From JBEBSD01 sp040394475 (GTDB lineage Bacteria; Bacteroidota; Bacteroidia; Cytophagales; Spirosomataceae), in NCBI GenBank assembly GCA_040394475.1, contig JBEBSD010000005.1, positions 1-64,000 of the forward strand: 64,000 nt of DNA, written 5' to 3'. Shown piece after piece: positions 53,055 to 61,680 of the stretch. A program made the position numbers and the translations under genes. The notes under the pieces are model-generated. The model worked only from the letters and a program-made list of their open reading frames with translations. It did not search any database and was not told the origin of the DNA. Position 1 is the stretch's first letter. Each line of letters opens with the position of its first letter.

Positions 53055-54101
53055 CTATTTTTTAGCTGCCACGATCTGGAATCGTCCGGGCAATGCCGTA
53101 TAGCCAATTACTTTGCCGGGTACTAATCCTGCTTCCAGTTGCCATTCCCGGGTTTCTTCAATGCTCCAGGTGCCGGAGGTACTGGTCAGCCCAAAGAAAA
53201 GGTTGCTGCTGCTGCCCACCAGTTCCGGCCGCTTTCCGGGATCGGGCTTTACAAAGTCGTTAATAATAAAAATACCTCCAGTCCGCAGGGACCTGGCCAC
53301 ATTGCAGGTGATCTGCCGGTTTTGCTCCCGGGTAAAATGATGGGCAAGGCTGGACATCAGTACGACATCATAGGTGTTTTCGGGTAATTCCACTTCCAGG
53401 ATATCGGCGCTTTCGTAGGTAAGAGATTTCCTCCGGACTTCGTAGTCCGGCAACGTGGCTGCCTGTTCAAGCGCGCCCGGCAGGTCGAGAACGACGCCTT
53501 TCAGGGCGGGATGTCTTTTGCAAAGCTCCCAGGCGTGGAGCCCATGGGCTCCGCCGATGTCCAGCAGGGTTCGGGCAGTTGCGGGGACCGGGCATTTTCG
53601 GGCAAATTCGCGGGCTTCGGCACGTCCCACCGCGTGCATCGCCCGCTGGTAAGCCAGCCATTCGGCGGCTTCGAATTGCGAATGGTAGTCGAGACCCTTC
53701 CCGGTCTCCAGAAATTCACCCAGCTGTTCCAGCCACGGCCATACTACCCGGTTATTGTAAACCATCAGCGCTGCGAGGGAAGATTCGCTGTCACGGAGCA
53801 GCCATTTGCGCGACATTTTGGTCAGGGAATAGCGCTGTTTGCGTACACGCAGATACCCAAGCGGCACCAGCACCTCCAGCAATCCGGCAGTGGCTGCCGG
53901 ATGAAGCCGGCAGACCGCCGCAATGGTTTCCGCGGTAGTATGTCCTTCCTCAATCCGTTCAAAAATCCCCCTGTCCACTGCCTCCAGCACAGCCTTGGAC
54001 AGGATCGGGAATACCTGGCCATGCAACAGCGGAACCGGTACCTGGTTCAGGTACAAAGCCAAGCCTTCCAGCAGGTTGTCAGGAGTGATTTTCAGTTGCA
54101 T
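53055..54101 (-). CDS. SAM-dependent O-methyltransferase (acetylserotonin O-MT-like)
   Basis: A 348-residue methyltransferase. An N-terminal winged-helix dimerisation domain (about 20-100, TAETIAAVCRLHPAATAGLL) precedes a class I SAM domain. Motif I is LLDIGGAHGLHAWELCKRHP, followed by GVVLDLPGALEQA, YDVVLMSSLAHHF and GGIFIINDFVKPDPGKRP. This is the layout of small-molecule O-methyltransferases such as those in quinone and antibiotic pathways. No pathway genes adjoin it, so the substrate is open. Its ATG lies ten bases from the start of the TATCGGCT repeat array. Confidence 0.85.
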   Translation of the reverse strand: MQLKITPDNLLEGLALYLNQVPVPLLHGQVFPILSKAVLEAVDRGIFERIEEGHTTAETIAAVCRLHPAATAGLLEVLVPLGYLRVRKQRYSLTKMSRKWLLRDSESSLAALMVYNNRVVWPWLEQLGEFLETGKGLDYHSQFEAAEWLAYQRAMHAVGRAEAREFARKCPVPATARTLLDIGGAHGLHAWELCKRHPALKGVVLDLPGALEQAATLPDYEVRRKSLTYESADILEVELPENTYDVVLMSSLAHHFTREQNRQITCNVARSLRTGGIFIINDFVKPDPGKRPELVGSSSNLFFGLTSTSGTWSIEETREWQLEAGLVPGKVIGYTALPGRFQIVAAKK

Positions 54102-54110
54102 AAGTGGCTG

Positions 54111-54318
54111 TCGGTTATCGGCTATCGGCTATCGGTTATCAGCTGTCGGCTATCGGTTATCGGCTTTGAGCTGTCGGCTATCAGCTGTCGGTTATCGGCT
54201 ATCGGTTTTGAGCTGTAGGCTATCGGTTATCAGCTATCGGTTTTGAGCTGTCGGCTTTTGGTTATCGTAAATCGTACCTCGTCCTTCGTCCTTCCCAAAT
54301 CGTCCTTCGTAAATCCCT
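54111..54318. repeat. TATCGGCT tandem array in leader of the methyltransferase gene
   Basis: Units of ggctatcggctatcggttatcagctgtc type fill 54111-54262, then degrade into tcgtaaatcgtacctcgtccttcgtcc up to 54318. Read from the methyltransferase (minus) strand the unit is AGCCGATA, as at 10391 and 48292. It fills nearly the whole gap between the cytochrome-type gene and the methyltransferase. Confidence 0.88.
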
Positions 54319-54323
54319 TTCAT

Positions 54324-56963
54324 TTATTTCCGTTCCGACAAATAGGTCAGCAACGACGCGAATTCTTCGTAGGACAGCGAACTGGCAAGTCCGGGGGGCA
54401 TCATCGAGGTTTCCAGCTCCTGCCGGCTGATGATGTCTTTCACCGGTACGATCGTCACCTGTCCGGTAATATCGCGCAGGACGATGCGTCCGGCCGATTC
54501 TTCGGTAATAAAGCCCATGTAACTTTTGTCATCTTTTGCCTGGATGAGCACCGAGGCGAATCCCTGGGAAATGGAGGCATTGGGTTTGAGGATCGATTCG
54601 GCAATCTGTTCCCGCGTCATAATGGAACCGATTTGTCCCATATAAGGTCCCTTCATCACCTCGTCTTTGCTGATACTGTGACAGGCCACACATCCCTGCG
54701 AAACGAACAGCTTTTTCCCTAAGGACGGATCTCCCTTGATTTTGGCCATGGCCAGCATGACATCTTCAATCGACGATTCCCCTACCTGGCCCTTCTTGTT
54801 GCGGATTTTTTCCAGGTCGATCAGGGTTTCTTCTTTGACGGCAGCCACTTCCTCGCTTCCCAGTCCGGCAATTTCCATGCGGTGCCGGCTGTTCAGGTCA
54901 GTGAAAAAGGCGTGGTCGGCACCGGGTGCGTTGTAGGCGACCAGTAACAGGGTTTGAATGGCCGGGGAAGATTCCCAGGTAATTCCCTTGTAGTAGGGAC
55001 CATGCGTGTCGGGGCGCGTACTCCACCACCAGGAACCGTCATAATCGGCTTCCTTTTTGTACAGCCGGGAAAGTGTCGTCAGGATCTCCCGCTTTAGCGT
55101 TTTATCGTTGGCGCTGCCGTAGGCAGCTATTAATCCGTCTACGGCACGGGAATCATGCAGGTAACGCAGCGTCCACAGCGCCAGTGTGGAATGGGTTTTG
55201 CCTACCTCGTTCAGACATTCATCAACGGCGTCCAGGCTCACCAGCGACCGGACCGCCAGGTGGGCAGGGATAATTTCAGCATTGGGGGTAGCATGCGGCC
55301 CCTCAGTGCCGGGGGCCGGAGCGGCAAAACCCGCCGGGACTGGAGTTTTCAGGAGGGCGGCAGCTGCTTCCCGTTTGCCAAGCCTTCCTAAACCAATGAT
55401 TGCGGCGGTGCGTACCCGTACGGAAGGATCTTCCAGCGCCTGCAGGAACGGTTCAATGGGGACGGGATACCCCTTCCGGTCAGAGAGTGCCCGCAATGCA
55501 AATTCCCGCATGGCAGCATCGGTCGTCAACCGGAGCAACTCGGGAACGCCTGCTGCGCCGGTAAGCTGTGCATAGGTATACATTCCGGCAACCCTTGCAT
55601 ACAGGGGATTGCCGGGATCCGCAGCGATTTTCCAGACGGCCGCGGCGGTCTTTTTCCCCGGACGCTGAAGGAGTTCCTGCTGCACTGCCTGGCGGGTGAC
55701 GGCATTGGCCTTTTTCAGCAGGGCTGCCAGTGCCGGGACTTTCAGTTTTGCCAGCTCAGGAAAAGGCTCGTATTGCCAGTTTTTTGGAACGGCACGGACA
55801 ATAAAGCCCTTGGATGGATTGCCGGAATAACCCGCGCGGTCCCAGGCCGAGAGGTACAGGATTCCCGACCCGTCTATGTCAACATCGGTAATCTGTGATA
55901 ATTTGATAAATTCCTCTTCCTGCTGGCGATAGCTGGGGCCATCGGGCTCAATACGATGGATGTACAACTGGTTCCTTCCCCAGTCTGCCATCATCGGAAC
56001 CTGGTTGTAGCGCGCCGGCCACCGATCATCGTCGATAAACAAACAACCTGTACCGGATCCGCCGCCTGCGTCCACCAGCGCCGGAATGATTTCATTGGTA
56101 AAATGCTTGAAAAGAACCGGGTAGCCATATTCTCCTGATTGTAACTGATGGCTGAACCGGATATTCCATCCCCCGCCGTCATTCGTATTGTCACGCGTGA
56201 AAATGTTCATATAAGGGTCAATGGCCACGTCGTAAATATTACGCAGTCCGTGTGAAAATATTTCCATTTCCGTACCGTCGGGCCGTACGCGTACAATGCC
56301 TCCGCCCAGCATGGTCAATTGCTTTCCCGAACGGTCAACGGCCCCGTGAAACCCGAAATCTCCCACGGCAATGTAGATCCATCCGTCAATTCCCATGCGG
56401 ATGCCGTTGGTCGCATGGTCGGTACCACGACTTTGAAGAAATTTCGGGGAGCTGATGTGTTCGATCAGTGGCCTGGGCGGTCCATCGGCGATGCCATCCA
56501 GGTCATTGTCGTCAAAAACCACCAGGTTCATTCCGCTTGCTTTCCCGGTTTCCGGGGAAAATACGGTATGCAGCACAAATACCTGTTTACCCATGGCAAT
56601 GATCCCGCGGGGATTATCTACCATGGCAAACACGGTGTGTGCTTCCGGCCGGCCATCCCGGTCGTTGTCGACCAGCCGGACAATTCTTCCTTTCCCCGGA
56701 TCTTTCCCCAATGAGCCGATCATATCGACTCCGACAAACACTTCTCCGCTTGGCGCTACGGCCAGACAAGCGGGGCTTGGCGTCAGGTCGGCGCCTGCAA
56801 AATGGGTGACGGTCAGGGCTTCCGGCCAGCTTTGGGCGGTAGGTAGGGAGTCGGCTGTGCTACGTACGGTCTGCTGCTCACCGGGAAAAAAATAACGCGT
56901 GAGGGGATTGAACCACAGTACAAGCGAAAGGCCGGACAAGAGCGTGAAAATAATCCTGGACAT
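54324..56963 (-). CDS. Propeller-HEAT-cytochrome c protein (PVC-type membrane-bound dehydrogenase)
   Basis: An 879-residue exported protein. After an N-terminal hydrophobic segment (IIFTLLSGLSLVLWF) comes a six-blade propeller of the glucose/sorbosone dehydrogenase type (about 55-420: CLAVAPSGEVFVGVD, NGIRMGIDGWIYIAVGDFG, GLRNIYDVAIDPYMNIF). HEAT-like helices follow (about 430-680: DPSVRVRTAAIIGLGRLGK). The C-terminal haem module has CVACHS (Cys758-His762, codons 54678-54692) and the terminal SMMPPGL segment, whose Met may be the second haem ligand. Such proteins are abundant in Planctomycetes and Bacteroidota and are thought to oxidise sugars or related compounds in the periplasm. The substrate and the need for PQQ are not shown. 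Confidence 0.9.
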   Translation of the reverse strand: MSRIIFTLLSGLSLVLWFNPLTRYFFPGEQQTVRSTADSLPTAQSWPEALTVTHFAGADLTPSPACLAVAPSGEVFVGVDMIGSLGKDPGKGRIVRLVDNDRDGRPEAHTVFAMVDNPRGIIAMGKQVFVLHTVFSPETGKASGMNLVVFDDNDLDGIADGPPRPLIEHISSPKFLQSRGTDHATNGIRMGIDGWIYIAVGDFGFHGAVDRSGKQLTMLGGGIVRVRPDGTEMEIFSHGLRNIYDVAIDPYMNIFTRDNTNDGGGWNIRFSHQLQSGEYGYPVLFKHFTNEIIPALVDAGGGSGTGCLFIDDDRWPARYNQVPMMADWGRNQLYIHRIEPDGPSYRQQEEEFIKLSQITDVDIDGSGILYLSAWDRAGYSGNPSKGFIVRAVPKNWQYEPFPELAKLKVPALAALLKKANAVTRQAVQQELLQRPGKKTAAAVWKIAADPGNPLYARVAGMYTYAQLTGAAGVPELLRLTTDAAMREFALRALSDRKGYPVPIEPFLQALEDPSVRVRTAAIIGLGRLGKREAAAALLKTPVPAGFAAPAPGTEGPHATPNAEIIPAHLAVRSLVSLDAVDECLNEVGKTHSTLALWTLRYLHDSRAVDGLIAAYGSANDKTLKREILTTLSRLYKKEADYDGSWWWSTRPDTHGPYYKGITWESSPAIQTLLLVAYNAPGADHAFFTDLNSRHRMEIAGLGSEEVAAVKEETLIDLEKIRNKKGQVGESSIEDVMLAMAKIKGDPSLGKKLFVSQGCVACHSISKDEVMKGPYMGQIGSIMTREQIAESILKPNASISQGFASVLIQAKDDKSYMGFITEESAGRIVLRDITGQVTIVPVKDIISRQELETSMMPPGLASSLSYEEFASLLTYLSERK

Positions 56964-57026
56964 GGGGCGATTGGTAAAGGTGGAAAGTCGGGTAAATATA
57001 AGCCACGTGACTGAGATCTACAATTT

Positions 57027-57175
57027 CCGTGGTCTGTGTCCGTGGTCTGTGTCTTCACAGACCACTTTAGATTTAAGCTGGCCCACTGTCACTACTGCCG
57101 CGACCCCGCCCTCCCTCCGGCTGGTATCCCTCCCCTCCGGCTGGTATCCAAAATGGTCTGTGGGACACAGACCAT
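57027..57175. repeat. GGTCTGTG palindromic repeats, copies 2-4
   Basis: A half copy (ccgtggtctgtgtc, 57027-57040) is followed by a full hairpin, GGTCTGTG TCTT CACAGACC (57044-57063). A third, ATGGTCTGTG GGA CACAGACCAT, has a 10-bp stem (57153-57175). Between them a segment of about 20 bp with ctccggctggtatcc is repeated directly (near 57112-57150). Bases 57043-57067 are the exact reverse complement of 52-76. The gap separates yifB from the cytochrome-type gene. Confidence 0.75.
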
Positions 57176-57187
57176 GGCAGCCCATGG

Positions 57188-58732
57188 CTACTCGGCCCAG
57201 TTTTCCCGGTCGAGGCTCCTGTAATGGATGGCTTCTGCGAGGTGCTCTACCTTGATGGAATCGCTTCCGGCCAGGTCGGCAATGGTACGGGAGACTTTTA
57301 GGATCCGGTCATAGGCCCGGGCCGAAAGCCCCAGGCGTTCCATGGCGGTCTTGAGCAAAACCCTTCCGGAATCCCCGACCTCGCATACCTGTTTGACCAT
57401 TTCGGGAGGCATCATGGCATTGGAATAAATCGTTTGGGTCGCCTGAAACCGGTGGGTCTGCCGTTCCCGGGCCAGGATGACCCGCGCCCGTATTTGTTCA
57501 CTGCTTTCCGATTTCCGGGTGGAGGCAATCTGGTCAAATGAAACCGGGGTAACCTCCACGTGCAGGTCGATACGGTCCAGTAACGGGCCGCTGATCTTGT
57601 TGAGGTATTTTTGGACGACGCCCGGCCCGCAGACACACTCTTTTTCCGGATGATTGTAATAGCCGCAGGGGCAGGGATTCATACTGGCGATCAGCATAAA
57701 GTTTGCCGGAAACTCAACGGCCATTCGGGCTCTTGAAATGCTGACTTTCCGCTCTTCCAGGGGTTGACGCATGACTTCCAGGACGGTCCGTTTAAACTCC
57801 GGCAGCTCATCAAGGAACAAAACGCCGTTGTGGGCCAGCGAGATTTCACCCGGTTGCGGAAAGCTGCCGCCTCCTACTAATGCCGCATCGGAGATCGAAT
57901 GATGCGGGGCCCGGTACGGGCGGTGGGAGATCAGCGAAGATAACCTCCCGCCAAGTTTCCCGGCTACGGAATGAATCTTGGTAGTCTCCAGCGCTTCCTG
58001 CAGCGTCAGCGGTGGCAGAATGCCCGGAATACGCTTAGCCAACATGGTTTTTCCAGCCCCCGGAGGACCGATCATGATAACATTATGGCCGCCGGCCGCA
58101 GCAATTTCCAGCGCGCGTTTGATGTTTTCCTGCCCTTGTACATGGCTGAAATCGGCCTCGTAATCATTCTGTGAACTGTAAAAAAGGTCACGGGTATCCA
58201 GGGTGACGGGGATAATCTCTTTGGAGCCATCCAGGTAACCGGCCGCATCCTGGAGGGTTGCCACCGGAATTACGTCCAGGTTGTTGACGATGGCGGCCTC
58301 GTGTGCATTTTCTGCCGGCAGTATAAAGCCCTTAAAACCGAGTTTACGGGCTTCAATGGCGATCGGGAGCACCCCTTTGATGGGGCGCAGCTGCCCGTCG
58401 AGGGAAAGCTCGCCCATAATGACATAATGCTCCGGTCGTTTCAGGGGAAAAAGTTGCCCGGAGGCTTCCAGCACACAGAGCGCAATCGGTAAATCGTAGG
58501 CCGATCCTTCTTTGCGAAGATCGGCGGGCGCCAGGTTGACAACAGTTTTCTGGCGGGGCATTTTATATCCCCCGTATTTTAACGAAGCTTCGACGCGTTG
58601 CTGGCTTTCTTTCACCGCACTGTCGGCGAGACCCACCATGAAGAATCCTAATCCCTGGCCGATCGTTACTTCTACGGTGATCATGGAGGCATCGACACCG
58701 TGAACGGCACTTCCGAATGTTTTAGATAGCAT
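57188..58732 (-). CDS. YifB/ComM family Mg-chelatase-like AAA+ ATPase
   Basis: A 514-residue protein. The N-terminal Lon-substrate-like domain (FMVGLADSAVKESQQRV) is followed by the AAA+ core with Walker A GPPGAGKT (222-229), Walker B LFLDELPEF and sensor QPLEERKVSISRA. A Cys cluster (NPCPCGYYNHPEKECVCGPG) could bind zinc. The C-terminal part (GLSARAYDRILKVSRTIADL) is standard. In Vibrio and Haemophilus, ComM is a helicase that extends branch migration of incoming DNA during natural transformation. The gene is conserved in many bacteria not known to be competent, so its role here is inferred. Confidence 0.94.
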   Translation of the reverse strand: MLSKTFGSAVHGVDASMITVEVTIGQGLGFFMVGLADSAVKESQQRVEASLKYGGYKMPRQKTVVNLAPADLRKEGSAYDLPIALCVLEASGQLFPLKRPEHYVIMGELSLDGQLRPIKGVLPIAIEARKLGFKGFILPAENAHEAAIVNNLDVIPVATLQDAAGYLDGSKEIIPVTLDTRDLFYSSQNDYEADFSHVQGQENIKRALEIAAAGGHNVIMIGPPGAGKTMLAKRIPGILPPLTLQEALETTKIHSVAGKLGGRLSSLISHRPYRAPHHSISDAALVGGGSFPQPGEISLAHNGVLFLDELPEFKRTVLEVMRQPLEERKVSISRARMAVEFPANFMLIASMNPCPCGYYNHPEKECVCGPGVVQKYLNKISGPLLDRIDLHVEVTPVSFDQIASTRKSESSEQIRARVILARERQTHRFQATQTIYSNAMMPPEMVKQVCEVGDSGRVLLKTAMERLGLSARAYDRILKVSRTIADLAGSDSIKVEHLAEAIHYRSLDRENWAE

Positions 58733-58758
58733 GTGTTATAAGGTTTTAAGTTGGATGA

Positions 58759-59628
58759 TCATCCGGAACCCTTATCCCCTGTCTTAATTACCGCCGATTC
58801 GCAAATATAAGTAGGGATGATACCGGTACTTTTAATCCGTATTTCTACTTCTTCCAGCCTGGTATTACCGGTCAGTACCAGTACCGTATCCAGCCCGAAT
58901 TTATTCCCGCCCAGGATATCCGTATGGAGGGTGTCTCCCACCATCAGGATGTCGCTCCGGCTGGTCCCGGAATTTTTCAAAATGTGCTGATAGGCAAAAA
59001 TAAACATCTGGGCATCCGGTTTTCCAAACCTCATAAATTGTTTGCCTACAATGTCCTCAATCATTTTGGCTACGGCGCCAATGGCAATGGCAACCGACTG
59101 CTGCCCCATCGGATAGGTTTTGTCGGTGTTGGCCACAATGACCGGGATGTTGCGTCTCCGAAGCAGATTCAGGGTTTTGTTCAGATCGGTGTTCCAGTCG
59201 AAGCCCTCATCGTCCATGAAAACCAGGGCATTGATCTCGGACACGTCTTCCAGGTCAAGGTCGTTCAGGGAGCATGCCTGCAGGCCGGCCGTTTCCAGGT
59301 AGTGCGCAGAATTCGGCGTCCCCAGGTAGGCAACTGTCCCTTCCCTGACTTTGTACTGCAGGTATTCCCGCGCCAGCATTCCCGATGAAATTATATTTTC
59401 AGAAGTAATGTCGAACAATCCGAGGCGGTGGTAGGACGCGGCCAGTTGTTCAGGGCTGCGGGATGCGTCATTGGTCAGCACATAGAACTCTTTGTTGTGC
59501 TCACGCAGGTATGCGAACGTATTTTCGATACCCGGAATGAGTGAGTTATAGGTTTTCAGAACTCCGAACGCGTCAAAGAAAACGACTTTGTACCTGGAGA
59601 TGACCGATTTAAAATCATTAAGTTCCAT
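58759..59628 (-). CDS. HAD superfamily IIA phosphatase (NagD-like)
   Basis: A 289-residue phosphatase. The nucleophile Asp19 lies in VVFFDAFGVLK, where the usual second Asp is replaced by Phe-Gly as in part of subfamily IIA. Motif II is YVLTNDASRSPEQLA, and motif III/IV is GKPDAQMFIFAYQ and ILMVGDTLHTDILGGNKFG. The cap (residues about 75-190) is of the IIA alpha/beta type. Such enzymes remove phosphate from small metabolites, for example pyridoxal phosphate or sugar phosphates. The missing second Asp of motif I suggests a changed or weaker reaction, but I cannot say which. Confidence 0.85.
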   Translation of the reverse strand: MELNDFKSVISRYKVVFFDAFGVLKTYNSLIPGIENTFAYLREHNKEFYVLTNDASRSPEQLAASYHRLGLFDITSENIISSGMLAREYLQYKVREGTVAYLGTPNSAHYLETAGLQACSLNDLDLEDVSEINALVFMDDEGFDWNTDLNKTLNLLRRRNIPVIVANTDKTYPMGQQSVAIAIGAVAKMIEDIVGKQFMRFGKPDAQMFIFAYQHILKNSGTSRSDILMVGDTLHTDILGGNKFGLDTVLVLTGNTRLEEVEIRIKSTGIIPTYICESAVIKTGDKGSG

Positions 59629-59703
59629 TCTGGGACAGCAACAAGATGGTTAAAGAGAACAAGCAGCCCGAAAATACCTGAAATTCAGATGGAACCCAAA
59701 AAA

Positions 59704-60492
59704 TCAGCAAACCGCTTTCGGAGTTTTGATGGATAAGGCCACTTCTGCCAGGAAGGCGGGGTCTCTCTCCAGCGCGTTTCCAACCACAATCACATCGGCT
59801 CCGGCCTCCAGCGCGAGCAGTGCTTTGGCGACAGTATCAATGCCTCCGCCCACAATAAGCGGTATTTGAGTGGCCTGACGGACTGCCCGGATCATGGGAG
59901 CGGGAACGGGGTGCAGGGCGCCGCTTCCGGCATCCAGAAAGAGATAATGGAGTCCCAGCATTTCTCCCGCTAACGCGGTGCAGGCGGCAATATCGGGCTT
60001 GTCGGAAGGGATGGGGATCGTGTTGCTGATATACGACACAGTGGTTGTCCGGCCGCTTTCGATCAATAGGTAACCGGTCGGGAGGATCTCCAGGTTGCTT
60101 TTTTTCAGCAGCGGGGCGGCCGTGACATGCTGTCCGATTAAAAATTCAGGATTGCGGCCCGAAATAAGGCTTAGCAGCAGAATCGCATCGGCAGAAGGGG
60201 TAATATGCAGGCTGTTTCCGGGAAACAGGACAGTCGGGATATCGGTGTACTCCCGGATCTGGCCGATCAGCCGGTCCATTTGATAGTGCGTGATCAGGCT
60301 TCCTCCTATAAAGAAAAAGTCGACCCCGTGGTGCATTGCCTGGGCAAGGAATGCCGGTAGTTGCTCCCACACTACTTTATCCGGGTCCAGCAGTACGGCA
60401 AGCGATTTCCGGCCTTCCTGATGTTTTTGTAAGAGAATAGCTGCTATGTTACTCCTGACTTTCAAGATCTGATGGTTTTTCTGCAACAACAA
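59704..60492 (-). CDS. Geranylgeranylglyceryl phosphate synthase family protein
   Basis: A 262-residue TIM-barrel prenyltransferase of the GGGPS/PcrB family. It has LAVLLDPDKV at the first strand, FFFIGGSLITHYQMD, PTVLFPGNSLHI, LPTGYLLIESGRTT, YLFLDAGSGALHPVP, and the phosphate-binding pair IPLIVGGGIDTVAKA and VIVVGNALERDP. These enzymes join a prenyl chain to glycerol-1-phosphate. The archaeal-type group also occurs in Bacteroidota, where the lipid product is not well defined. The start at 60492 overlaps the gene upstream by 44 bases; no later Met before the first strand fits, so I keep it. The overlap suggests translational coupling. Confidence 0.88.
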   Translation of the reverse strand: MLLQKNHQILKVRSNIAAILLQKHQEGRKSLAVLLDPDKVVWEQLPAFLAQAMHHGVDFFFIGGSLITHYQMDRLIGQIREYTDIPTVLFPGNSLHITPSADAILLLSLISGRNPEFLIGQHVTAAPLLKKSNLEILPTGYLLIESGRTTTVSYISNTIPIPSDKPDIAACTALAGEMLGLHYLFLDAGSGALHPVPAPMIRAVRQATQIPLIVGGGIDTVAKALLALEAGADVIVVGNALERDPAFLAEVALSIKTPKAVC

Positions 60493-60850
60493 AATCGGTT
60501 ACTTTCTTTTTGGCCCATGCCATTGCTGCCGCCCAAAGGATACTCTGAAAGGCATTCCCTACACTAAAGCCGGCCTGGCGGGAAACCTCCGGTTTCCTGC
60601 GTACTGCGGTATCACTTTTTCTATCTTCGTCTGCTGCCGGCAGCACCAGCTCCATCAGTCCGTAAACACCCAGGATAATTCCGCTGATCACTGCTGCTTT
60701 TTTTCCGTAGTCGATGGCATCTTCTTTTACCTCGAGCCATTGACTGTTTAATTGCTCCTTGTACTGTTCCAATCGTTCACTGAGAACTTGTTTTTCTTCC
60801 ACCGTACGGGATGAAAAGGGGGAGGTTATTTTGTTGGAATCTATTTTCAT
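60449..60850 (-). CDS. Hypothetical membrane-associated protein
   Basis: A 133-residue protein: a charged N-terminal helix (EEKQVLSERLEQYKEQLNS), a membrane segment (KAAVISGIILGVYGLMELVL), a charged linker, and an amphipathic C-terminal helix (AFQSILWAAAMAWAKKKVTD). I do not recognise a family. It overlaps the GGGP synthase by 44 bases and follows two small membrane proteins, so it may belong to an envelope-related operon. Confidence 0.65.
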   Translation of the reverse strand: MKIDSNKITSPFSSRTVEEKQVLSERLEQYKEQLNSQWLEVKEDAIDYGKKAAVISGIILGVYGLMELVLPAADEDRKSDTAVRRKPEVSRQAGFSVGNAFQSILWAAAMAWAKKKVTDFVVAEKPSDLESQE

Positions 60851-60949
60851 AGTGCATTAACAACAAGGGTGGATGGCCAATTTTTCTCAAAAATAACGAT
60901 TCGGTACAAATAGTGATGGTTTGTTTTCGAAATAATCAGGAGAAGAGTC

Positions 60950-61279
60950 CTATTTTTTTAGGATATTTTCTAGAAGGTAGCGGAGCAGCCGGATAAAGGG
61001 TTTCCGGAAAACAAGGCAAAGCAGTAAGCTCAGGCTAAAAAAACCGATTATGATCAGGTAGCCGGCATAGGGATTCTGCAGCACCTGGTTCAGGTAGTTG
61101 GCCAGCAGCAACAAAAGGAAGGTGAGAATGACGACCGTCAGGGAGAGGACCAGCGCAATGTAAATCATCTGGAGAATGATTTTTTCAATCCGCTCCCTGG
61201 TCTCCACCTGAAACAGGTTAATTCTTGTTTCCAGGAACTCAAAGAGTGTATCCCGGATTTCTTCCAGTTGTTTGATCAT
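60950..61279 (-). CDS. Small membrane protein, holin-X superfamily III type
   Basis: A 109-residue protein. A helical N-terminus (IRDTLFEFLETRINLFQVET) is followed by two long membrane helices (YIALVLSLTVVILTFLLLLL and YLIIIGFFSLSLLLCLVF) and a basic tail. This pattern is annotated as phage holin family in many genomes, but these are chromosomal envelope proteins with no lysis role shown. There is no prophage here. Confidence 0.7.
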   Translation of the reverse strand: MIKQLEEIRDTLFEFLETRINLFQVETRERIEKIILQMIYIALVLSLTVVILTFLLLLLANYLNQVLQNPYAGYLIIIGFFSLSLLLCLVFRKPFIRLLRYLLENILKK

Positions 61280-61317
61280 AATGGTTCAGATTAATGATTA
61301 CAAGCCTGTTTCCCGGC

Positions 61318-61653
61318 CTAGTCCAGAAACAAGCCCAATGCCCATGACACCAGTGCGACCACGATACTGAAAAACAACGCCGGGAAAAAACCGGCAACAG
61401 TGAAGCCGGCTACCAGGTAATCGGTAATGTACACGATAAAAACATTGACCACCAGGTAAAAGATACCAAGGGTAAGGATGGTGATGGGCAATGCCAGCAA
61501 TTGTAAGACAGGCTTTAGAAACGTGTTGAGGAGCCCGAAGACAATGGCAACAACAAGTGCATCCACCGTAGTGTCCAGTGTGACGCCGTCTATTATTTTT
61601 CCCGCAACCAATACGGCAAGCGTGCTGATGACTAATCGAATAAGTAGTCGCAT
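61318..61653 (-). CDS. Small membrane protein, phage holin family 4 (PF04020) type
   Basis: A 111-residue protein with four membrane helices: LIRLVISTLAVLVAGKII, VDALVVAIVFGLLNTFLKPV, LPITILTLGIFYLVVNVFIV and FFPALFFSIVVALVSWALGL. The internal GLLNTFLKPVLQLLALPITI is the family mark. It follows hisIE by 27 bases, so it may be read from the his transcript. Despite the name, members are general bacterial membrane proteins of unknown role. Confidence 0.82.
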   Translation of the reverse strand: MRLLIRLVISTLAVLVAGKIIDGVTLDTTVDALVVAIVFGLLNTFLKPVLQLLALPITILTLGIFYLVVNVFIVYITDYLVAGFTVAGFFPALFFSIVVALVSWALGLFLD

Positions 61654-61680
61654 AACAGGATGGTTGATAAAGTTGACCGA

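Noticed and set aside
60950..61653. Prophage lysis genes (two holin-family names)
   Set aside because: The names come from family labels only. There are no phage structural, integrase or endolysin genes nearby, and the genes sit behind the his operon.
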